This document shows, in pieces, positions 25,236-31,876 of a DNA stretch of 64,000 nt. Both the position numbers and the translations under genes were made by a program. The DNA is from Burkholderia lata (lineage in GTDB: Bacteria; Pseudomonadota; Gammaproteobacteria; Burkholderiales; Burkholderiaceae). The notes beneath the pieces were generated by a model. It searched no databases and had not been told where the DNA came from. It was given only the letters and a program-made list of their open reading frames with translations. The stretch spans positions 1,922,001-1,986,000 of the forward strand of contig NC_007510.1 in NCBI RefSeq assembly GCF_000012945.1. The letters are read 5' to 3'. Each line of letters begins with the position of its first letter. Positions within the stretch are counted from its first letter, which is position 1.

Positions 25236-25882
25236 GCATGGATTCGCTGCATCTTTTCGAGACGGAAGGTGAACACCTCCGCATTGGCGCCGACGCCGTC
25301 GTGCTTCGTGGGTTCGCCCTGCCGTATCTGCACGGACTGTTGCGTGCAATTGTCGATATTGACGCGATCGCTCCGTTTCGGCACATGGTGACGCCTGGTG
25401 GTTTCACCATGTCTGTTGCCTTGACGAACTGCGGGGCATTGGGATGGACGACTGATCGTCGCGGCTATCGCTACACCTCTGTTGACCCCGACACTGGATT
25501 GCCGTGGCCGGCCATGCCGGAGGTGTTTGCACGGCTAGCGAAAGAGGCCGCCGCGGCAGCAGGGTTCGACGATTTCGAGCCGGATGCCTGTCTCGTCAAT
25601 CGCTATGCTCCCGGCGCGCGCCTTTCGTTGCATCAGGACAAGAACGAGCAGGATTTTAATGCGCCCATCGTCTCGGTCTCTCTGGGCATGAAAGCCGTGT
25701 TTCTTTTCGGTGGTCACGAGCGCTCCGATCCCACAACCAAAGTGCCGCTTTATCACGGTGACGTGGCCGTGTGGGGAGGCGTTGATCGTCTGCGCTACCA
25801 CGGTGTGATGCCGCTCAAGGAGGATCCGCATGGTCTTCTCGGACGCCAGCGAATCAACTTCACGTTCCGTAAGGCGGGATGA
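25232..25882 (+). CDS. alkB: AlkB-type alkylated DNA repair dioxygenase 2
   Basis: A 216-residue paralogue of alkB1 with HQDKNEQDFNAP, LRYHGVMPLK and RQRINFTFRKAG, so all iron and 2OG ligands are present. I annotate the GTG at 25232, which overlaps the oxygenase stop (GTGA) and gives exactly the same N-terminal length as alkB1; an ATG at 25238 with GAGGTG before it is also possible. Last gene of the promoter G transcript. Confidence 0.93.
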   Translation: MSMDSLHLFETEGEHLRIGADAVVLRGFALPYLHGLLRAIVDIDAIAPFRHMVTPGGFTMSVALTNCGALGWTTDRRGYRYTSVDPDTGLPWPAMPEVFARLAKEAAAAAGFDDFEPDACLVNRYAPGARLSLHQDKNEQDFNAPIVSVSLGMKAVFLFGGHERSDPTTKVPLYHGDVAVWGGVDRLRYHGVMPLKEDPHGLLGRQRINFTFRKAG

Positions 25883-25889
25883 CGTCGTG

Positions 25890-25939
25890 AATTCGACAGC
25901 AAGGGACGGAGTGTTTTCTGGTGATGGCGCAACTAAAGT
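25890..25939 (+). promoter_or_regulatory. Ada-type promoter H (63-aa protein, ogt3, alkA-like)
   Basis: AAT-TCGACA-GCAAGGGACGGAGT, GCAA from 25899; TAAAGT at 25934-25939, 35 nt after the G. It lies only 8 bp behind alkB2. Confidence 0.75.
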
Positions 25940-25963
25940 ATGGCGGGTTGCTGGAGTGTACCT

Positions 25964-26155
25964 ATGAAAACCATTTCCGTAGAACCGATGAACGAACAGT
26001 CCGAAGCGCGATACCAGGTCGAGGCGCATTGCCAGTCGCTGGTGGATATCGGTGCGGCGCGATGGTGGGTCAACGATGACGGCGCTACCGAACTGCACAT
26101 GACGAGCGGCGAGACCTATCTGTTTGGGGAATGGGGTGTCACCCGGCTGAAATGA
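25964..26155 (+). CDS. Small conserved-looking protein in Ada-type operon
   Basis: A 63-residue protein directly behind promoter H. GGAG lies 10 nt before ATG 25964. It is acidic to neutral with a C-terminal beta-type pattern (ARWWVNDDGATELHMTSGET, YLFGEWGVTRLK) and no cysteine motif beyond one Cys. I do not recognise the family. First gene of the transcript that continues with ogt3 and the AlkA-like glycosylase. Confidence 0.65.
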   Translation: MKTISVEPMNEQSEARYQVEAHCQSLVDIGAARWWVNDDGATELHMTSGETYLFGEWGVTRLK

Positions 26156-26207
26156 ACCCAATCGGAGCGCCCAATCTGGTCTTCCGACTCACCTCGCAAG
26201 GAACATC

Positions 26208-26759
26208 ATGCACATGTATAAGAGTGTCGTGGCATCGCCACTGGGTGACATGCTTCTCGTCACGGACGCGCAGCGAGCTGTGCGTGCGCTCGATTTCGCC
26301 GACCACCAGGCACGCCTCGATCGTGGCCTGCGCGAGCACTATGGCCGTGTTGGCTTGACTGAGGTCACCGCGCCTGACGAGATCGCCGACGCCATCACGC
26401 GTTACTTCTCGGGTGAGCTTGCGGCGTTGGACACGCTCCGGACGGAAACTGCCGGGTCCGACCTGCAGCGCCGCGTGTGGGCTGCGTTGCGCCGTATCCC
26501 GACGGGCACGACCACTACCTACGGCAAACTCGCGAAGGCGCTGGGATTCGACGATCCACGCGCGGCAATCGACATTGGCGCTGCCAATGGCGCCAACCCG
26601 ATCGCGATCATCGTGCCGTGCCATCGCGTCATCGCCGCCAATGGCGATCTCAAGGGCTACGCATGGGGCCTACATCGTAAGCGCTGGTTGCTGGAGCATG
26701 AAGGGGCAATCCCGCCGCAACGCACCGAACCCCAAACTGCCACGCTGCCAGGATTTTGA
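26208..26759 (+). CDS. Ogt-type methylated-DNA--[protein]-cysteine S-methyltransferase 3
   Basis: A 183-residue classical single-domain alkyltransferase, clearly different from the two Ada-C-type copies: N-terminal MYKSVVASPLGDMLLVTD, LQRRVWAALRRIPTGTTTTY, acceptor cysteine in IIVPCHRVIAANGDLKGYAW. A second ATG at 26214 is possible. Its stop overlaps the glycosylase frame. Confidence 0.92.
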   Translation: MHMYKSVVASPLGDMLLVTDAQRAVRALDFADHQARLDRGLREHYGRVGLTEVTAPDEIADAITRYFSGELAALDTLRTETAGSDLQRRVWAALRRIPTGTTTTYGKLAKALGFDDPRAAIDIGAANGANPIAIIVPCHRVIAANGDLKGYAWGLHRKRWLLEHEGAIPPQRTEPQTATLPGF

Positions 26760-27406
26760 TTTTGACCGACACCATCTCAGCCGACCTGTCTCCGCGCGCC
26801 TATCGGAAAGCTGCTCAGTTCCTGTCGGACTTCGACAAGGACTGGGCTAGTCATATCGCCAAAATCGGCCCGTGCAGGCATGAGGCCAAGCCCGCCCGCG
26901 AGCCATACGAGGCGCTGGTTCGGGCGATAGCCTATCAGCAACTACACGCCAAAGCTGGCGATGCGATTCTTGGGCGGTTGCTTGCGCTCTATCCCGGTAC
27001 GGACTTTCCCGCTCCCGAGCAACTGCTGTCGACCGATCCGGCGCTGCAACGTGCCTGTGGCTTCTCGGCTACCAAGCTGGCGACGATTCGCAGTATCGCC
27101 CAGGCTACCGTGGACGAAATCGTACCGAGTCTAGACGAGGCACGGCGCCTTCCCGATGCGACGCTGATCGAGCGCCTCATTACGCTACGCGGTGTCGGGC
27201 GCTGGACGGTAGAGATGTTCCTGATCTATTCACTTGAGCGCTCGGACATTCTGCCAGTTGACGACTTCGGTGTTCGCGAGGGTTACGGGCGTCTGAAGGG
27301 GTTGGAGAAGGCACCGACACCGCGCCAGATGCGTGACATCGGTGAAGCCTGGAGCCCATACCGGACTGTCGCCGCGTGGTACTTGTGGCGACTGCCCAGC
27401 CGATGA
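26756..27406 (+). CDS. AlkA-like DNA-3-methyladenine glycosylase II
   Basis: A 216-residue helix-hairpin-helix-GPD glycosylase that excises alkylated purines. The HhH is LITLRGVGRWTVEMFLIYSL (residues 141-160) and the catalytic aspartate is in ILPVDDFGV (169/170). It is the short AlkA form without the N-terminal beta domain. No ATG is available before the fold begins: TTG at 26756 overlaps the ogt3 stop, and TTG at 26762 has AGGA 8 nt upstream. Last gene under promoter H, ahead of the ada promoter. Confidence 0.9.
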   Translation: MILTDTISADLSPRAYRKAAQFLSDFDKDWASHIAKIGPCRHEAKPAREPYEALVRAIAYQQLHAKAGDAILGRLLALYPGTDFPAPEQLLSTDPALQRACGFSATKLATIRSIAQATVDEIVPSLDEARRLPDATLIERLITLRGVGRWTVEMFLIYSLERSDILPVDDFGVREGYGRLKGLEKAPTPRQMRDIGEAWSPYRTVAAWYLWRLPSR

Positions 27407-27456
27407 ATTTTGATAGCAAGAATCGGAGTTCTTGCGAATGAAGTCCGGCCTATCCT
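27406..27456 (+). promoter_or_regulatory. Ada-type promoter I (ada operon)
   Basis: AAT-N7-GCAAGAATCGGAGT, GCAA from 27416; TATCCT at 27451-27456, 35 nt after the G. The ada start follows 33 bp later, consistent with autoregulation. It begins at the end of the alkA-like gene. Confidence 0.78.
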
Positions 27457-27489
27457 GATTCCGTGATTGATGCTTCCAGGACTGCCACA

Positions 27490-28554
27490 ATGAATACGAT
27501 CACTGTCTACGAAACCGACGATGCCCGCTGGGAGGCGGTACAGGCGCGAGATGCTGCAGCCGATGGTCATTTCGTCTACGCCGTCAGGACCACCGGTGTC
27601 TATTGCCATCCGAGCTCGACGACACGCTTGCCCAAGCGCCAGAACGTAGTGTTCTACGACACTGTAGAGGCTGCGGAGGCTGCGGGCTTTCGCCCCAGCC
27701 GTCGGGCGCATGGAGACCAGACCAGCGCAGCGACGGAACGTGCGGCAATTGTGGCACGCGCCTGTCGCTTGATCGAGGCATCCGATACGCCACCCCAGCT
27801 CGACGACCTGGCTGCCGAGATCGGCATGAGCCCGTTCCATTTCCATCGCCTCTTCAAGGCAGAGACAGGTTTGACGCCCAAGGCGTACAGCTCGGCCTAT
27901 CGTGCCCGCAAGCTTCGGGAGGAATTGAGCGCGCCGAATTCCTCGGTCACCAACGCCATCTATGGGGCTGGCTTCAACTCGAACAGCCGGTTCTACGAAG
28001 CCTCCGACCAGCTGCTCGGGATGCGTGCGCGCGACTATAGGGCAGGCGGTGCAGGTGCAGTCATACGTTTCGCCGTGGGGCAATGCTCACTCGGCGCCAT
28101 CCTTGTGGCTCAAAGTCAGCGTGGGATCTGCGCCATTCTGTTGGGTGACGACCCGGACATGCTGGTGCGTAATCTGCAAGACCAGTTCCCCAAGGCGCAG
28201 TTCATCGGTGGAGAGAACGACTTCGAACAGTTGGTCGCCCGGGTGGTGGGCTTCGTCGAAGCGCCGTCGATGGGCTTGCATCTGCCGCTGGACGTACAGG
28301 GCACAGCCTTTCAGGAGCGCGTCTGGCGCGCGCTGCGCGAGATTCCGCCGGGCACGACGATAAGTTACGCGGAGATTGCCGAGCGAATCGGGTCGCCCAA
28401 GGCGGTGCGCGCTGTCGCGCAGGCCTGCGGGGCGAATCACCTTGCTGTGGCCATCCCTTGCCACCGCGTTGTACGACGCGATGGAGACATCTCCGGCTAT
28501 CGCTGGGGAGTAGATCGCAAGCGCGAGTTGTTGCGCCGCGAAGCCGAGATTTGA
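27490..28554 (+). CDS. ada: Ada regulator/O6-alkylguanine alkyltransferase with degenerate zinc site
   Basis: A 354-residue Ada: N-terminal phosphotriester domain (1-75), AraC-type helix-turn-helix (about 85-185, LAAEIGMSPFHFHRLFKAET) and C-terminal alkyltransferase with acceptor cysteine in AVAIPCHRVVRRDG. In E. coli Ada the zinc ligands are C38, C42, C69 and C72. Here the first is kept (C39 in GVYCHPSS), but the others are S43, S70 and A73 (RPSRRA where RPCKRC is expected). The methyl-accepting cysteine thus remains without a complete zinc site. ATG 27490 gives the usual Ada N-terminus. First gene of a five-gene transcript. Confidence 0.92.
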   Translation: MNTITVYETDDARWEAVQARDAAADGHFVYAVRTTGVYCHPSSTTRLPKRQNVVFYDTVEAAEAAGFRPSRRAHGDQTSAATERAAIVARACRLIEASDTPPQLDDLAAEIGMSPFHFHRLFKAETGLTPKAYSSAYRARKLREELSAPNSSVTNAIYGAGFNSNSRFYEASDQLLGMRARDYRAGGAGAVIRFAVGQCSLGAILVAQSQRGICAILLGDDPDMLVRNLQDQFPKAQFIGGENDFEQLVARVVGFVEAPSMGLHLPLDVQGTAFQERVWRALREIPPGTTISYAEIAERIGSPKAVRAVAQACGANHLAVAIPCHRVVRRDGDISGYRWGVDRKRELLRREAEI

Positions 28555-28568
28555 AGGAGAGATTTATT

Positions 28569-29276
28569 GTGACTTCACCAATCACGAGTCTTGCTGGTAT
28601 GGAATGGGCGGGTATTGCAGCTCAACTTGATACAGAAGGCTATGCGGTACTCCCCGGGTTCCTTGGCGAAGGAGCTGCACGTGACCTGGCACTCCTGACC
28701 GGAACCATGAGCGCGGGACAACGCGCGCAACTGGTGTCGGATGATATGGGACGCGGTGAGCTGCTCTATTTCGGCGCGAGTATGCCGGAGCCGCTCGAGA
28801 ACTTGCGTACGAAGCTGTATAGCCACTTGGCTGTCGTCGCAAATCGCTGGAGCGAGATTCTCGGGAGCGGTCGCCGGTATCCGGCCGAGTTTGACGACTT
28901 TCTGGAGCAAAACAAACGGGCCGGCCAGGCACGGGGCCAATCTCACTTGAATCGCCTCGGCGTGAAGGATCATGTGTCGCTTCACCAGCGCAATGAAGGT
29001 GAGCAAGTGTTCCCGCTACAGGTCGTTGCATTGCTGTCAGAGCCGGGAGCGGACTTTTCGGGTGGCGAATTCGTGATGACGGAGCAGCGCCCGCGCATGC
29101 AATCACGTCCCATGGTTTTACCGCTCAAGCTTGGCGATGCAGCCATCATCACAACGTCCGAACGCCCTTTCAAGGGAGCGAAGGGGTATTACCGGGTCAA
29201 TCTCAAGCACGCCATCAGTCGTGTGCATCGGGGTCAGCGTATTGGTCTGGAGTTGACGTTTCACAATGCCCGATAG
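28569..29276 (+). CDS. Oxygenase-NA-type 2OG-Fe(II) protein 2, altered iron site
   Basis: A 235-residue relative of the proteins at 24513 and 29603. GTG at 28569 has AAGGAGAG 7-8 nt upstream and follows ada by 14 bp. The position of the iron-binding H-x-D reads H139-Q140-R141 (VSLHQRNEGEQVFPLQ), so the carboxylate ligand is missing, while the distal His (LKHAISR) and C-terminal RIGLELTFHNA remain. GRGELLYFGASMPEPLENLR keeps the family hallmark. It may be a non-catalytic partner, or a clade with another metal ligand. Confidence 0.78.
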   Translation: MTSPITSLAGMEWAGIAAQLDTEGYAVLPGFLGEGAARDLALLTGTMSAGQRAQLVSDDMGRGELLYFGASMPEPLENLRTKLYSHLAVVANRWSEILGSGRRYPAEFDDFLEQNKRAGQARGQSHLNRLGVKDHVSLHQRNEGEQVFPLQVVALLSEPGADFSGGEFVMTEQRPRMQSRPMVLPLKLGDAAIITTSERPFKGAKGYYRVNLKHAISRVHRGQRIGLELTFHNAR

Positions 29277-29294
29277 TGGCTTGAGAGGAGAAGA

Positions 29295-29606
29295 ATGATG
29301 GCCGCTCTGAACAAGACCTTCACACTGACTGGGGGAGATGGCAAACCTTTTGCCAGTCCTGTACGGGGAACCTTTGGTGGCCACCGTGGCGGCAAACTGT
29401 ACGGCCGTCTCGATTGTCGCGCCGCGTTGCGGGCGATCGAGCGCGGTGGTTATACGAAGTACCGCGTCTTCTTTCTTGACGAAGCTACGGCCATTGCGGC
29501 CGGCTATAGGCCTTGCGCCGTCTGCTTACCTAAGGAGTACGCAGCATGGAAGCAAGCAAGGTCTGTCCAGGCTCCGACCTCCGCTTACAAGGAACCTCGC
29601 TCATGA
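29295..29606 (+). CDS. Free-standing Ada-like metal-binding domain protein
   Basis: A 103-residue protein matching the Ada zinc domain: GKLYGRLDCRAALRAI, then RVFFLDEATAIAAGYRPCAVC, with cysteines at 41, 74 and 77 corresponding to Ada C38, C69 and C72. Residues 90-103 are a loose tail. ATG 29295 or 29298 follows GAGGAG. Its stop overlaps the next gene by 4 bp (ATGA at 29603). Stand-alone domains of this kind are known; here it sits in the same transcript as an Ada whose own zinc site is degenerate. Confidence 0.82.
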   Translation: MMAALNKTFTLTGGDGKPFASPVRGTFGGHRGGKLYGRLDCRAALRAIERGGYTKYRVFFLDEATAIAAGYRPCAVCLPKEYAAWKQARSVQAPTSAYKEPRS

Positions 29607-30361
29607 GCTTGTTTGATTCAGTTTCCATCAGCACCGACATCGCATCGTCGCGCGACTCTCTGGAGGCTCGCATTGCGGCAGTGGATTGGGGCGCCTTGGA
29701 GACGACCTTGGGCCAGGACGGGTACGCCGTGATCCCCTCGTTGCTGGTGCCGAACCAATGTGATCAGGTATCTGGCTTTTTCTTCGAGGACGAACGCTTT
29801 CGAAGCCGTATCGTGATGGAGCGCTATGCCTTCGGGCGAGGTGAGTACAAGTACTTCAGCTACCCGTTGCCTGACGTGGTCGGCCGGCTCCGGCATTCCC
29901 TCTATCCTCATCTCGCGCCGATCGCCAATCGTTGGCATGGTGCGATGCGAATCGATCAGCGGTTTCCGGCGACTCATGCTGAATTTCGGGAGGTTTGCAA
30001 ACGTGCAGGTCAACAACGGCCGACGCCGCTGTTGCTGCGCTACCAAGCCAATGATTATTGCTGCCTCCATCAAGACCTCTACGGCGAACATGTCTTCCCG
30101 TTCCAGGCAATCGTTCTGCTCAACGAGCCAGGGCGCGATTTCGAAGGTGGCGAGCTACTGCTGACAGAGAGCAATCCGAAGCGGCCTGGTCGGGCAGATG
30201 TGGTGCCGCTCCGACAGGGTGACGCAGTCATTCTTGCTGTCAATCATCGCCCCATTCGCTCCGCTCGCGGCTTCTACCGGGCGAATCTGCGTCATGGGGT
30301 TAGTCGGCTGCATTGGGGGCAGCGACACACACTGGGCATCATTTTCCACGACGCCAAGTAG
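29603..30361 (+). CDS. Oxygenase-NA-type 2OG-Fe(II) dioxygenase 3
   Basis: A 252-residue protein close to the one at 24513: GRGEYKYFSYPLPDVVGRLR, iron ligands H156 and D158 (CCLHQDLYGEHVFPFQ), LRHGVSRLH and RHTLGIIFHDAK. It has a 30-residue N-terminal extension. I choose ATG 29603, which has AAGGA 9 nt upstream and overlaps the preceding stop, over an in-frame ATG at 29546 inside the previous gene. Predicted repair of alkylated nucleic acid; substrate unknown. Confidence 0.82.
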   Translation: MSLFDSVSISTDIASSRDSLEARIAAVDWGALETTLGQDGYAVIPSLLVPNQCDQVSGFFFEDERFRSRIVMERYAFGRGEYKYFSYPLPDVVGRLRHSLYPHLAPIANRWHGAMRIDQRFPATHAEFREVCKRAGQQRPTPLLLRYQANDYCCLHQDLYGEHVFPFQAIVLLNEPGRDFEGGELLLTESNPKRPGRADVVPLRQGDAVILAVNHRPIRSARGFYRANLRHGVSRLHWGQRHTLGIIFHDAK

Positions 30362-30402
30362 CGTCCGAGGAGCTGCATCCGAAGATAACAGGGTATGACA
30401 TC

Positions 30403-30834
30403 ATGAAACGAATCGGATACGCTCCCGGCGCATATGACCTCTTTCATATCGGCCATCTCAACCTGCTACGTCAAGCGAAGCAGCAGTGCGACTTTTTGAT
30501 CGCGGGCGTCGTCTCAGACGACGTGTTGGCCGTGCATAAAGGCGTAATGCCGACGATACCTCTAGCCGAGCGACTTGCGATCGTTCGAAGCATTCGGTTT
30601 GTCGACGCGGCGGTACCCGCCATGACGAACGACAAGGTCGAGATCTGGAAGACGTTGCAATTCCACGTCTTGTTCAAGGGCGACGACTGGCAGGGAACGG
30701 AAAAGGGTACGAAGCTCGAGCGCGACTTTGCCGCTCTCGGTGTTGATGTCGTGTACTTCCAGTACTGCTCTGCGACATCTAGCAGCGAGTTGCGCCGAAC
30801 TCTGCGCGAGTTCGATATTCTCAGCTCAAGCTGA
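30403..30834 (+). CDS. TagD-like cytidylyltransferase family protein, copy 2
   Basis: A 143-residue protein with the complete motif set of glycerol-3-phosphate cytidylyltransferases: YDLFHIGHLNLL (HIGH at 15-18), TIPLAERLAIVRSIRFVD, FKGDDWQGTEKG and CSATSSSELRRTL. It would transfer CMP from CTP to a phosphorylated alcohol. It is the last gene of the ada transcript, 41 bp after oxygenase 3. A paralogue that has lost GDDW opens the cluster at 18645. Why such an enzyme belongs to an alkylation response is unclear. Confidence 0.85.
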   Translation: MKRIGYAPGAYDLFHIGHLNLLRQAKQQCDFLIAGVVSDDVLAVHKGVMPTIPLAERLAIVRSIRFVDAAVPAMTNDKVEIWKTLQFHVLFKGDDWQGTEKGTKLERDFAALGVDVVYFQYCSATSSSELRRTLREFDILSSS

Positions 30835-31541
30835 TTGCGACCTTGAAATCGAACGTGTTCCGCGAACTACGTGACGATTGCCAAGCCGATTCATTCGAAT
30901 GAGGCGCTATAGGTCGCGACTAGTCGTTGTTCGACCCTTACCAATCTGCGCACGCAAACCGCCCATTGCATAACGTTACTAACGGCTCATTCACGCTAAG
31001 CAGCTGCGCGGCAACGCGGCCACTGCTGGTTAAGCAGTGTTTCCCGATCGATGCCGGCTTCGACGAAGTGCTGTCGCAAGTCCGCGCATGAGTCGAACCA
31101 GCGATGCTATTTGGCGACGCGATCGCCGAATTCATGCCTAGCGCCTTGCCGGCCTCCCGCAGCGCGGTCGAAATGTCGCGACAGCGGAGGTCAGCACTGG
31201 CGATCGCGATCGCACTTCTGGTAGATGTACTGCATCAGGTCTTCGCGGCGCGGGTGATTGAAATCGACGTCGATATGGTCCCTACGAACGATCTACCAAA
31301 AAAGATCGCAAGTTCGTGCCGACTACTGTCGATCGTTGAAAAAGTAGAATCGCTCGCTTCCCCAGGGTTGCTCGTAAACCCTAGTGTTCTGTTTGATCTC
31401 GGTTTTGGTATGTTTATTTCAAAATATTTTACAACAAATTGCAACGAGAGCCAAAGTGCAATCAGATGAAAGGCGTTTGTAATAATTTGCGCCGTGCATT
31501 TTGCGATAAATCAGTCGAACAAGGGAAATTCCGGGGGCAAC
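30835..31541. other. Non-coding stretch with dnaE2 relic and AT-rich Rhs leader
   Basis: No intact gene. 30985-31277 carries a decayed dnaE2 piece on the minus strand; 31390-31540 is AT-rich and probably holds the promoter of the Rhs genes. Confidence 0.55.
30985..31277 (-). pseudogene. dnaE2: dnaE2 (error-prone DNA polymerase) relic, palm region
   Basis: On the minus strand three frames give pieces of the DnaE2 palm: DVDFNHPRREDLMQYIYQKC, then GKALGM, then HRWFDSCADLRQHFVEAGID and NQQW. These match the DnaE2 blocks DIDVDFEHxRREEVIQYIY, GKALGL and ADLRQxFVEAG. Stops and frameshifts interrupt them, so it is a short relic of a gene of about 1050 codons. Confidence 0.72.
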
Positions 31542-31793
31542 ATGCATCATCGGCATTCCGAGCCTGCTCAACGCCAGGGGTATCGAGCTGCGCGTCATAT
31601 CGTCCGAGGAGCCATCGCTCTGGTGGTTCTCTCTGTCAGTACTGTCGCAACTTCCGGTTCTATCAGTTATTCCTATGACGCCCTAGGCAGACTGACGAAA
31701 GCTGTATTCAGTACCGGATCCAGTACAACAACCATCATTTACAACTACGACGCAACGGGCAACCGTACGTCTGTCTCCACCACATCTCCATAA
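31542..31793 (+). CDS. Short YD-repeat protein with N-terminal membrane/signal segment
   Basis: An 83-residue protein with one hydrophobic segment (GAIALVVLSVSTVATSGS) followed by one YD/RHS repeat unit (SYSYDALGRLTKAVF, YNYDATGNRT). ATG 31542 has a GGGGG run 3 nt upstream. It precedes the large Rhs gene by 83 bp on the same strand. It could be a remnant of another Rhs gene or a small secreted partner. Confidence 0.65.
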   Translation: MHHRHSEPAQRQGYRAARHIVRGAIALVVLSVSTVATSGSISYSYDALGRLTKAVFSTGSSTTTIIYNYDATGNRTSVSTTSP

Positions 31794-31876
31794 CGTCGTC
31801 TTGCATCGAAACGTGTCGCAGGCTTTGAATTAATATTATAAGTAATCCTATTAATTTTCCCTAACCGGGGGACGTT

